Part shown: positions 23,306 through 31,694 of the stretch, one piece after another
How positions within the stretch are numbered: position 1 is the stretch's first letter
How the letters are laid out: every line of letters starts with the position of its first letter
NCBI GenBank assembly: GCA_903898185.1
Contig: CAIUEN010000081.1
Span: forward strand, 1 to 33,244
From: an uncultured Verrucomicrobiales bacterium
Lineage (GTDB): Bacteria > Verrucomicrobiota > Verrucomicrobiia > Limisphaerales > Palsa-1400
Direction of reading: 5' to 3'
Length of the DNA stretch: 33,244 nt
Program-made: the position numbers and the translations under genes
Notes under the pieces: model-generated
Databases searched by the model: none
What the model was told of the DNA's origin: nothing
Seen by the model: the letters and a program-made list of their open reading frames with translations, nothing else

Positions 23306-25891
23306 ATGAACGACTTGAACCGTCAGGTCAGCGATGCCCTTGGCAGTCAGCGTGCCGCGCTTGCCGAGCGCATGGTGTCGCTGGAGTTTGTCCGCCATCC
23401 GGAGCTCGAACGGCGCTATGGGGAGGTCGGCTGCGGAAAATGCCTTGAGGACGCTGGTTATCATCTCATCTATCTGGCGCAAGCGATCGCAGTGGATAAA
23501 GTTGAGCTGTTCGTCGATTACATTGGCTGGGCTAAAGTTATGCTCGCCAAACACGGAGTACCGGAAGTGGATCTTGCCGGTATGCTCGAAACCATGAAGG
23601 AATCTTTGCGGCTGGAGCTGCCGTCGGAATTCAGCCCGATGGCCTGCGATTACCTGCGCGCCGTACTCAGGCAATTGCCGCAAATGCCCGATGACGTGCC
23701 ATCCTGCATGGCAGAACTCAACCCGCTCGCTCCGCTGGCCTGGCAATACCTGCAGGCGTTGCTCCGAGGCGAAAGGCATGTTGCCAGCAAGCTCGTCCTC
23801 GACACAGTCCAACACGGCACCCCTGTGCGCGACCTGTACCTTCATGTTTTCCAGCCTGCCTTGTATGAGGTTGGACGCCTATGGATGGTGAACCAGATCA
23901 GTGTCGCCCAAGAGCACTATTGCACTGCCGCCACACAGCTCATCATATCGCAACTCTATCCCTACATTTTGGGAGGAGAAAAAAAACGAGGCACGCTTGT
24001 AGCCACCTGCGTTTCGGGGGATCTTCACGAAATTGGCCTCCGCATGGTGACTGATTTTTTCGAGATGGACGGCTGGCAGACCCATTACCTCGGCGCGAAC
24101 GTGCCAACATCGAGCGTGGTTCAGATATTGATCCAATATGAGGCCACCGTCCTGGCCATTTCTGCGACTATCACTTACCACGTCCGTGCGGTCGAGTTGC
24201 TCATCGAAGCGGTGCGCCGCGCGCCCGAATGCCGAAGCATCAAAATCCTGGTTGGCGGCTATCCGTTCAAAGTTGCGCCGGACCTATGGAGAAAAGTGGG
24301 AGCGGATGGTTTCGCCGCTGATGCCCAAGAGGCCATCATTCTGGCCAACCGTCTCACCAACCAGCAAGTTGCCGACGTGAAGACGGGAGAAGCCAGTTCA
24401 GTGGGCGGAGGAGCCACGGAGCCAGAGGCTCCTGGCACCGGCAGACCAGAGGTCTGCCCCACAGAGGCGGATCTGCCCAAAGTCATTCTTGTGGCAAAGG
24501 ATCCGACCTCATTTGTTCAAGCGATCAACCTTCCCGATCACCACCTTTATGAGGAAATAACTCGCACCAACAACGAACTGGCAAACCTCCAGCGTGAGGT
24601 GGTCTGCAAGAATTCCGAGTTGGCTGCCGAGCAAGAGAAACTTAAGAGAAGTGAGCATCGTTATCGCAGCCTGAGCGCATGCTCGCCCCTTGGCATTCTT
24701 GAAATGAACGCTGATGGTCGCTGCCTTTACACCAATCCACATTGGCAAGTCATCACGGGGCTGACGGCGGATGAATCTTTGGACGACGGCTGGCAGCGCG
24801 TCTTGGATCCCCGCGACGCGACGACTTTCCTGAACGAATGGAATCAGGCTCTGCGCAAGGGCTTGGAGTTCAGCCGTGAGATTCGCTTGGTGAGCACGAG
24901 CGGTAAGCAGCGTTGGGCACAAGTTCGTTCGCGCTCCATTCTTGCCGAGCATGGCGAAGTTGTCGGTCAAGTCAGCACTGTCGAGGAAATTACCGAGCGC
25001 AAGCAGGCCGAGACCGCTCTCGAAAATGCGCACAAGGATCTTGTTAACCTCTCCCGTCAAGCGGGCATGGCGGAAGTGGCCATCAGCGTGTTGCACAACG
25101 TTGGCAACGTGCTCAACAGCGTCAGCGTTGCCTCATCTTGCATGGCCGACAATCTCCGACGGTCAAAATCTGGAAACCTGTCCAAAGTCGTCAAGCTGAT
25201 GAACGAGCACGAGACGGATTGGGGGCCATTCTTCACCAGCAATCCCAAAGGCAAACTCTTGCCCGGCTACCTCGCGCAACTGGCTGGCCACCTGGCCGGG
25301 GAACAGTCCGTCCTGCTCACGGAGCTTGCTGGTTTGCAAACGAATATCGAGCACATCAAGGACATTGTGACGATGCAACAGAGCTATGTCAAAGTATCCG
25401 GCGTATCAGAAATACTCAAGGTAAGCGACTTGGTCGAAGATGCTTTGAGGATGAGCGCGAGCATTTTGGCCCGTAACGATATTCGAATCATCAAGGAATT
25501 TGAAGAAATCCCTTCCCAGACGGTTGAAAGGAACAAGGCGCTGCAAATTATGATCAACTTGGTGCGCAATGCGGAGCAGGCATGTGACGAATCCGGCCAT
25601 CGGGAAAAGATCCTGACCCTTCGCGTAACCAATGGACGTGATTGCTTCCGCATCGCCGTCAGCGACAACGGCATCGGCATCCCCGTTGAAAATCTGTCGC
25701 GCATCTTCGGCCAAGGCTTTACCACCAAGAAAAACGGCCACGGTTTCGGCTTGCACAGCAGTGCGCTGGCAGCAAAAGAAATGGGCGGTTCGCTAACCGT
25801 TCACAGTGACGGCCCGGGCTTGGGCGCCACCTTCACGCTGGAATTGCCTTATGCCTTACCCGACGCAGCAGAACTCAAATTCCAAGACTAA
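23306..25891 (+). CDS. B12-binding sensor histidine kinase: cap/B12-binding - linker repeat - PAS - HK/HATPase (no receiver)
   Basis: LWMVNQISVAQEHYCTAATQ (W-x9-EH), SGDLHEIGLRMVTDFFEMDGWQTHYLGANVP (DxHxxG), PAS; H-box-like AGMAEVAISVLHNVGNVLNSVSV; HATPase VRNAEQAC...VSDNGIGIPVENLSRIFGQGFTTKKNGHGFGLHSSALAAKEMGG. The track begins at TTG 23291; ATG 23306 is preferred. Confidence 0.93.
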   Translation: MNDLNRQVSDALGSQRAALAERMVSLEFVRHPELERRYGEVGCGKCLEDAGYHLIYLAQAIAVDKVELFVDYIGWAKVMLAKHGVPEVDLAGMLETMKESLRLELPSEFSPMACDYLRAVLRQLPQMPDDVPSCMAELNPLAPLAWQYLQALLRGERHVASKLVLDTVQHGTPVRDLYLHVFQPALYEVGRLWMVNQISVAQEHYCTAATQLIISQLYPYILGGEKKRGTLVATCVSGDLHEIGLRMVTDFFEMDGWQTHYLGANVPTSSVVQILIQYEATVLAISATITYHVRAVELLIEAVRRAPECRSIKILVGGYPFKVAPDLWRKVGADGFAADAQEAIILANRLTNQQVADVKTGEASSVGGGATEPEAPGTGRPEVCPTEADLPKVILVAKDPTSFVQAINLPDHHLYEEITRTNNELANLQREVVCKNSELAAEQEKLKRSEHRYRSLSACSPLGILEMNADGRCLYTNPHWQVITGLTADESLDDGWQRVLDPRDATTFLNEWNQALRKGLEFSREIRLVSTSGKQRWAQVRSRSILAEHGEVVGQVSTVEEITERKQAETALENAHKDLVNLSRQAGMAEVAISVLHNVGNVLNSVSVASSCMADNLRRSKSGNLSKVVKLMNEHETDWGPFFTSNPKGKLLPGYLAQLAGHLAGEQSVLLTELAGLQTNIEHIKDIVTMQQSYVKVSGVSEILKVSDLVEDALRMSASILARNDIRIIKEFEEIPSQTVERNKALQIMINLVRNAEQACDESGHREKILTLRVTNGRDCFRIAVSDNGIGIPVENLSRIFGQGFTTKKNGHGFGLHSSALAAKEMGGSLTVHSDGPGLGATFTLELPYALPDAAELKFQD
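24414..24467 (+). repeat. Protein-coding double-hairpin repeat, copy C (encodes TEPEAPGTGRPEVCPTE)
   Basis: CCACGGAGCCAGAGGCTCCTGGCACCGGCAGACCAGAGGTCTGCCCCACAGAGG; same two-hairpin structure as copies A and B. Confidence 0.9.
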
Positions 25892-25902
25892 TCAGGGGCA
25901 AC

Positions 25903-26124
25903 ATATTTATCGAAACCTCAACTACAGAAGAACGCCTGCAGAAGCTTGAATCCAGCCTCGCGCACTCCGAGCGGCTCTATGATCAACTCAACCAAGTGGT
26001 CATTGAGCAGGCCCGCGCGATTCGAATGCTCCAAATCCAGCAACAACGCATGGCCTCCACCATTGAGGCTCACGAGTTGGAGCGCATCCGCGACACTAAC
26101 TCCAAGCCACCCCATTATCAGTAG
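25903..26124 (+). CDS. slyX: SlyX-family protein, non-canonical or undetermined start
   Basis: Manual translation: (I)FIETSTTEERLQKLESSLAHSERLYDQLNQVVIEQARAIRMLQIQQQRMASTIEAHELERIRDTNSKPPHYQ*; coiled coil with the characteristic C-terminal PPHY. No ATG/GTG/TTG in frame before the internal ATG; ATA 25903 follows AGGGGC. Confidence 0.7.
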   Translation: MFIETSTTEERLQKLESSLAHSERLYDQLNQVVIEQARAIRMLQIQQQRMASTIEAHELERIRDTNSKPPHYQ

Positions 26125-26142
26125 AACACCCTCCAATTTTGG

Positions 26143-26178
26143 ACAGGATTAACAGGATTAACAAGATTGACAGGATTT
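26143..26178 (+). repeat. Four tandem 9-bp repeats
   Basis: ACAGGATTA ACAGGATTA ACAAGATTG ACAGGATTT. Confidence 0.85.
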
Positions 26179-26293
26179 GAGAAGGCATCAGATTTATGGA
26201 CGCAGTTTAAGAAAGCTCCTTTGCCAGGTCATTATCCGATGAGCCACATCGAGACTCAGAATTACAAACCGAAAGGTAACTGTTTAGGTCGCC

Positions 26294-26375
26294 GGGAGAA
26301 ATTAGCGTCTCGCTAACGCTCGCCGGAGGTAGTGGCACAGGCAAGGATGCCTATGCTACCTGAAGTTACACCAAA
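26294..26375 (+). repeat. Palindromic intergenic repeat (family 2), copy 2
   Basis: GGGAGAAATTAGCGTCTCGCTAACGCTCGCCGGAGGTAGTGGCACAGGCAAGGATGCCTATGCTACCTGAAGTTACACC; flanked on the left by GGTAACTGTTTAGGT, an imperfect inverted copy of the right end. Confidence 0.85.
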
Positions 26376-26525
26376 AGATTGACAAATCTTTTTTTGAACG
26401 CTTTTCTTAACGCTTGTCCAAGAAGGCAATAGGGATTTCAGGACAATGGATGTGAATGTTTTGAACGGACTGCCTAGTTGGTGGTCCGAGTTTATGCAAA
26501 TCGTAACCATTCAGATTTCAGAGTA

Positions 26526-26546
26526 GAACAGGCATCTTGCCTGTTC
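26526..26546. repeat. Perfect hairpin repeat GAACAGGCA-TCT-TGCCTGTTC, copy 1
   Basis: 9-bp perfect stem, 3-nt loop; identical to 26631..26651. Confidence 0.9.
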
Positions 26547-26553
26547 GGGAGTG

Positions 26554-26620
26554 GGGGAAAGTTAGCGTCTCGCTGACGCTCGCCGAATTAAGGGGCACAG
26601 GCAAGGATGCCTGTGCTACG
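26554..26620 (+). repeat. Palindromic intergenic repeat (family 2), copy 3
   Basis: GGAAAGTTAGCGTCTCGCTGACGCTCGCCGAATTAAGGGGCACAGGCAAGGATGCCTGTGCTACG; contains AGCGTC-TCGCT-GACGCT and GCACAGGCA-AGGA-TGCCTGTGC stems. Confidence 0.85.
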
Positions 26621-26630
26621 TGTGCGAGTA

Positions 26631-26651
26631 GAACAGGCATCTTGCCTGTTC
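26631..26651. repeat. Perfect hairpin repeat GAACAGGCA-TCT-TGCCTGTTC, copy 2
   Basis: Identical to 26526..26546. Confidence 0.9.
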
Positions 26652-26687
26652 CGGGGGAAATTTAGGGCGAGAGGAGATGTATTTGTA

Positions 26688-27647
26688 ATGATTAAAGTTG
26701 AAAACTTGAGCAAATCGTTCGGCCCAAAGCTGGCTGTGGACGGTGTATCGTTCACCGTAGAGCGGGGCGAGGTGCTTGGCTTTCTGGGCCCCAACGGCGC
26801 AGGCAAGTCAACCACCATGCGCATGATCACCGGGTTTATCCCGCCGTCCGACGGCAGGATCACCGTCGGTGGATTCGATATGGTGGCCAATCCAATCCCC
26901 GCCAAGCGGCTGATTGGTTACCTTCCCGAAAACGCCCCTTCCTACGCCGATATGACGGTCGAGGGCTTTTTAAGTTTTGCCGCTGAACTGCGGGGAATGC
27001 GCGGCGACGCCAGAAAGAAGGCGGTCAGTCGCGCCATTGAAATGTGCTTCCTGGAATCGGTGATCTACCAAAGCGTCGATACCCTCTCCAAAGGCTATCG
27101 GCACCGCACCTGTTTCGCCCAGTCTATTATCCACGACCCGGATGTTCTCATTCTGGATGAGCCAACCGACGGCCTTGACCCGAACCAAAAGCACGAGGTT
27201 CGCAGCTTGATCCGACGGATGGGCGCTCGCAAAGCGATCATTTTCTCCACTCACATCTTGGAGGAGGTCGATGCCGCCTGCACACGCGCGATCATCATCG
27301 ACCGCGGTCGCATCGTGGCCAATGGCACACCCGAGGAACTGCGGCACAAGTCCGAGCAATCCGGCGCGGTGCTTCTGTGCGTCAGCGGTCAACCGTCCGG
27401 CGCGGTAAGCGAGCGCTTGAACCATCTGTCCAGCGCCCGGAGAACCACCATTGTGAAAGAAGAAAATGGCAAGGTCTGGGCTCGCGTTTATTCCAAATCA
27501 AAAAACACCGACGGCGAACTGGCCCGCAATGTGATGCAGGCGGCCCAGGGCTGGTCGGTTGAAGAATTACATACTGAAGAAGGCCGTCTTGATGACGTCT
27601 TCCGAAGCATCACGCTGTCTGAGACTGCCAAGGAGGTATCGAAATGA
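26688..27647 (+). CDS. ABC transporter ATP-binding protein (GldA-like)
   Basis: MIKVENLSKSFGPKLAVDGVSFTVERGEVLGFLGPNGAGKSTTMRMITGFI; LSKGYRHRTCFAQSIIHDPDVLILDEPTDGLDPNQ. The track start at 26607 runs through the hairpin repeats, so ATG 26688 is preferred. Confidence 0.92.
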   Translation: MIKVENLSKSFGPKLAVDGVSFTVERGEVLGFLGPNGAGKSTTMRMITGFIPPSDGRITVGGFDMVANPIPAKRLIGYLPENAPSYADMTVEGFLSFAAELRGMRGDARKKAVSRAIEMCFLESVIYQSVDTLSKGYRHRTCFAQSIIHDPDVLILDEPTDGLDPNQKHEVRSLIRRMGARKAIIFSTHILEEVDAACTRAIIIDRGRIVANGTPEELRHKSEQSGAVLLCVSGQPSGAVSERLNHLSSARRTTIVKEENGKVWARVYSKSKNTDGELARNVMQAAQGWSVEELHTEEGRLDDVFRSITLSETAKEVSK

Positions 27648-28414
27648 GTTTCTGTTGTTCTTGTAGTTCCTGTTGTTCTTGCGGTAATATTAAGACCATC
27701 GCCAAACGCGAGTTGGGCGGCTACTTTGCCTCTCCGGTCGCCTATGTGTTCATCGTTATATTCCTGCTGCTGACCGGGTTTTTTACCTTCATGGCTGGCG
27801 GCTTTTTTGAGCGGAGCCAAGCCAGCTTGGAATCGTTCTTTACCTGGCACGCTTGGCTTTACTTGTTTCTGGTGCCTGCCGTGGGCATGCGGCTGTGGGC
27901 AGAAGAGCGCAGAGTGGGAACACTGGAGTTGCTCCTGACCATGCCGATTACGACCTTGGAAGCCATTGTGGGCAAGTTTCTTGCTTCATGGGCCTTCCTG
28001 GCCATCGCGCTGTTTCTGACCTTTCCTGTAGTCATTACCGTGAATTGGCTTGGATCGCCTGACAACGGCGTGATTCTCAGCGCATACATCGGCAGTCTGA
28101 TGATGGCGGGAGCGTATCTTGCGATTACGTCGATGACATCGGCAATGACTCGCAACCAAGTCGTCAGTTTTATCATCTCGGTTGTCCTCTGCCTGTTCTT
28201 GATCTTGTGCGGTTTTCCGCCGGTGACGAACCTGCTCAGCCGCTTGGACAGTCCAAGGCTCGTCGAGGCAGTGGCCGCATTGAGTGTGCTGACCCACTTT
28301 GACGGTTTCGCCAAGGGAGTTTTGGATTCCCGTGACATTATCTACTTTTTATCGATCATCGGATTCTCGCTCTTTACCACGGGCGTGATCATCCGCAGCC
28401 ATCGAGCTGGCTAA
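27644..28414 (+). CDS. ABC-2 type permease (GldF-like) with Cys-rich N-terminus
   Basis: 256 aa; TIAKRELGGYFASPVAYVFIVIFLLLTGFFTF, RLWAEERRVGTLELLLTMPITTLEAIVGKFLASWAFL; ATGA overlap with the ATPase gene. Confidence 0.9.
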   Translation: MSFCCSCSSCCSCGNIKTIAKRELGGYFASPVAYVFIVIFLLLTGFFTFMAGGFFERSQASLESFFTWHAWLYLFLVPAVGMRLWAEERRVGTLELLLTMPITTLEAIVGKFLASWAFLAIALFLTFPVVITVNWLGSPDNGVILSAYIGSLMMAGAYLAITSMTSAMTRNQVVSFIISVVLCLFLILCGFPPVTNLLSRLDSPRLVEAVAALSVLTHFDGFAKGVLDSRDIIYFLSIIGFSLFTTGVIIRSHRAG

Positions 28415-28436
28415 CCATTTTTCAAAGGATACAGCG

Positions 28437-30335
28437 ATGAAGCAGAAGAACCTCGAAACTTATATTTATTCCACGTTGGGCGTCGCAGCGATGCTTGCGG
28501 CCCTGCTGGCATTCTACGTCGTCAGCAGCGCATTCAAGCAGCGCGTCGATTTGACGGCTGAAAAGTCTTATACCCTCTCGAAGGGCACCCGTGAAATCCT
28601 GGGCAAGCTCAACAAACGGGTTATCATCCGTTTCTATTGCACTCAGGGAGAGAACGCCATGCCGGTTCAGCTCAAGACCTATGCCCGGCGCGTTGAGGAT
28701 TTATTGAGCGAATACAAACAGGTTGGGAGCGGACGGATTGTCATTGAAAAATACGATCCCACCCCCGATTCGGATGCCGAGGACAATGCCCGTATCAACG
28801 GCGTCGAAGGCCAGCCAACCTCCGCTTTTGGCGGAGAAAAGGTCTATCTTGGATTAGCCGTGAGCATCCTCGATAAGAAAGTGGCCATTCCCTGGCTGGA
28901 CCCCAGCCGCGAAAAGTTGCTCGAATATGACCTCTCCCGCGCCATCTCTCGCGTGGCCAATCCAGTTCAGCCGATTGTTGGTGTCATGAGCGCCCTGCAG
29001 GTCTTCGGCGCGCCCAGCAACCCCATGATGATGCGCCGCAATCAGCGCGGGCCGGAGCCGTGGGTCTTCATCAGCGAATTGCAAAAGGACTTCACCGTGC
29101 GCGATGTCCCAATGACCTCGGCCAAAATCGACGATGACATCAAAGTGCTGCTCATCATCCATCCTCGGGATATTTCGGATGCCGCCCAGTTTGCCATCGA
29201 CCAGTTCATTCTGCGCGGTGGACGGGTGCTCGCATTGGTGGATCCACACGCCTACTTCGATCAAAAGCAGGATCAGATGGCCCAAGTTCTTGGCGAAAGT
29301 TCCGGCCAATCGACGATGGACAAGCTCTTCAAGGCGTGGGGCATTGAGATGGATGTGACCAAAGTAGTGGCTGACCTCAGCTTTGCCAACCGCAATCGTA
29401 ATGCTCTGATGCCAACCGTCTTGATGCTCAATCGCAATGGCATCAGCGACGATGACGCCGTCACCTCGCAGGTGGACAATATCGTCCTGCCTTTTGCCGG
29501 AGCATTCACCGGAAAAGCGTCCGATGGACTCAAGGAAACCGTTCTGCTCAAAACATCCCTCGACTCGCAATTGGTGGACGGCATGCTTTCCAGTATCGGC
29601 GGCGAGCAGATCGTCAAGGATTTCAAGCCTTCGAAGATTAATTACAATCTCGCCATCAAATTGACCGGCAAGTTCAAGACCGCCTTTCCTGACGGCAAGC
29701 CCGCCGACAAGAAAGATGCCAAGGATGCCAAAGACGCTCCCAAGTCGGACGACACTAACATCCTCAAAACGGCCACTGCCGAGGGCGCTGTGGTGCTCAT
29801 TGCCGACAGCGATCTCATCAACGATCAGGTTTGCGTGCAGGTGCAGGATATTCTGGGCTACAAGGTGGTTCAGATGCCCAATGGCAACCTCAACCTCGTG
29901 CAGAGCCTTGTCGAACAGTTGTCTGGAGATAGCAATCTCATCAGCCTTCGCAGCCGCGCCAGCATGAGCCGGCCATTCACTCGTGTCCGCGAAATGCAGG
30001 CCGCCGCTCAGAAGAAATACCAGGATGAGATCCAAAAGCTGGAGGCCAGCCTGAGCGAAACTCAGCGCAAGCTCAACGAGCTTCAGGCCAACAAAAAGGA
30101 TGCTCAGCAGAAGTTCATCCTTTCCAAAGAGCAGCAGCAGGAACTTGAAAACTTCCGCAAGCAGGAATCCGATGCCAAGAAACATCTCAAGGATGTTCGC
30201 AAGGAGTTGGCCAAGGAGACAGATCGAATGGAATTCTGGACCAAGGTGATTAATATCGCCGCCATGCCTGTGCTGGTGGCGATCACGGGACTGGTCCTCG
30301 CAGTTGTAAAACGTAAAAAAACAGCGGCACGATGA
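28437..30335 (+). CDS. GldG-like ABC transporter-associated auxiliary protein
   Basis: 632 aa; N-terminal TM, VDLTAEKSYTLSKGTREILGKLNKRVIIRFYCTQ, DQFILRGGRVLALVDPHA, C-terminal coiled coil and TM; typical GldG organisation. Confidence 0.88.
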   Translation: MKQKNLETYIYSTLGVAAMLAALLAFYVVSSAFKQRVDLTAEKSYTLSKGTREILGKLNKRVIIRFYCTQGENAMPVQLKTYARRVEDLLSEYKQVGSGRIVIEKYDPTPDSDAEDNARINGVEGQPTSAFGGEKVYLGLAVSILDKKVAIPWLDPSREKLLEYDLSRAISRVANPVQPIVGVMSALQVFGAPSNPMMMRRNQRGPEPWVFISELQKDFTVRDVPMTSAKIDDDIKVLLIIHPRDISDAAQFAIDQFILRGGRVLALVDPHAYFDQKQDQMAQVLGESSGQSTMDKLFKAWGIEMDVTKVVADLSFANRNRNALMPTVLMLNRNGISDDDAVTSQVDNIVLPFAGAFTGKASDGLKETVLLKTSLDSQLVDGMLSSIGGEQIVKDFKPSKINYNLAIKLTGKFKTAFPDGKPADKKDAKDAKDAPKSDDTNILKTATAEGAVVLIADSDLINDQVCVQVQDILGYKVVQMPNGNLNLVQSLVEQLSGDSNLISLRSRASMSRPFTRVREMQAAAQKKYQDEIQKLEASLSETQRKLNELQANKKDAQQKFILSKEQQQELENFRKQESDAKKHLKDVRKELAKETDRMEFWTKVINIAAMPVLVAITGLVLAVVKRKKTAAR

Positions 30336-31573
30336 ATCGCAAGCAATTAATCATTCTATTGGCGCTGGTCGCCGTATTGGGCGGAGCCGGCTTGGTGTTG
30401 ATGAATCGCAACCAGGATTCGTGGTCCGGCGCGCCGGATACGAAACAGGGCCGAAAATTCTTGGAAAACTTTCAAGTCAATGACGTCGCCCTAATTCGTT
30501 TGGTTGGAGACAGCGAGCTGAACCTGGTTCGCAAGGACGACTTGTGGCGTGTGCGCGAACGCGGCGATTATCCGGCTAATTTTAGTCAAATCAGCGGGTT
30601 CCTCATGAAACTGAGCGATCTCAAGATCACTCAATCTGAGCAGATCGAAGCCTCGCAAATTGCGGATCTCGGGCTCGTCGAACCCAAGCCCGATCAGAAG
30701 TCCGGCGAAAAAACCGCCACTCTGATCGAAACTAAAGATTCGACCGGCAAGGTGATGCGCGCTGTTCTTCTCGGCAACAAGCACACCCGCAGCATGACCG
30801 GCCCCTACGGAAACAACGAATATCCGGACGGTCGTTACGTGATGCTCCGCGAAGAGCCGAAAACTGCGTTGCTCATCTCTGATCCGCTGGGCACAACTGA
30901 TCCCAAGCCCGACCAGTGGCTCAATAAGGATTTCTTCAAAGTGGAGAAGATTAAGTCCGTCGCGTTCACCGCGTTGGCGCCAACCAACTCATGGACGCTC
31001 GCCGCAACCAACGAGGGGGGCACACTGGTGCTACAGGATTGCGAGACCAATGAGTTTCCCGATTCGGCCAAGATTTCATCGCTCAGTGCGACCCTTGGCA
31101 ACCCGAGCTTCGTCGATGTCGCGACCAATGCGACGCCCGAAATGAGCGGTCTCGACAAACCGCTGACGGCCAACATCGAGACCTTCGGTCATTTTAAGTA
31201 TGTTCTTAAAGTGGGAAAGAAAACTCCAGAGAACAACTATTTCGTAAACGTTTCGGTCAGCGCCGATCTGCCCAAAGAACGCACTCCCGGCAAGGACGAG
31301 AAACCGGAAGACAAGGCCAAGCTCGACAAGGAATTCGCAGACAAGCTCAAGCAATCCGAGGCCAAGCTTGCCCAAGAGAAGAAACTGGATAAATGGACCT
31401 ATTTGGTGAGTTCCTACACGATTGACCCGCTGGTGCGAGATCGCGCCCAACTCATGCAGGAAAAAAAGGATCCAAAAGTGGCTGATGACGCCGCACTTCC
31501 CAAAGCCAAGGACGAAGACAAGAACCAGGATTTCCAAGACATCTCAACCGAGCCCGCGATGGAGATGAAGTAA
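30332..31573 (+). CDS. DUF4340 domain-containing protein
   Basis: 413 aa; N-terminal TM, KFLENFQVNDVALIRLVGDSELNLVRKDDLWRVRERGDYPANFSQISGFLMKLSDLKI; ATGA overlap with the GldG-like gene. Confidence 0.85.
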   Translation: MNRKQLIILLALVAVLGGAGLVLMNRNQDSWSGAPDTKQGRKFLENFQVNDVALIRLVGDSELNLVRKDDLWRVRERGDYPANFSQISGFLMKLSDLKITQSEQIEASQIADLGLVEPKPDQKSGEKTATLIETKDSTGKVMRAVLLGNKHTRSMTGPYGNNEYPDGRYVMLREEPKTALLISDPLGTTDPKPDQWLNKDFFKVEKIKSVAFTALAPTNSWTLAATNEGGTLVLQDCETNEFPDSAKISSLSATLGNPSFVDVATNATPEMSGLDKPLTANIETFGHFKYVLKVGKKTPENNYFVNVSVSADLPKERTPGKDEKPEDKAKLDKEFADKLKQSEAKLAQEKKLDKWTYLVSSYTIDPLVRDRAQLMQEKKDPKVADDAALPKAKDEDKNQDFQDISTEPAMEMK

Positions 31574-31694
31574 AACAGCAGAAAGACATTTGTTTGGAGG
31601 GAGGGGTGCGGTCAATCCCGCATCCCCAGCCCGTAGAAAACCAGCCAGTTTCCAGCCTCGGAATACTCCCACTCTCGGAACCGAAGGTGAACAG

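Noticed and set aside
26294-26651. Possible CRISPR array
   Set aside because: Repeats are palindromic, differ in length, lack regular spacers and no cas genes are visible.
26607-26687. N-terminal extension of the ABC ATPase (MPVLRVRVEQASCLFRGKF...)
   Set aside because: Translation of the GAACAGGCA hairpin repeat; the conserved ATPase starts at MIKVENLSKSFG (26688).
28854-30185. 443-aa minus-strand ORF opposite the GldG-like gene
   Set aside because: Fully antisense to a well-supported coding region; Leu/His-rich mirror translation with no recognisable domain, typical of shadow ORFs.
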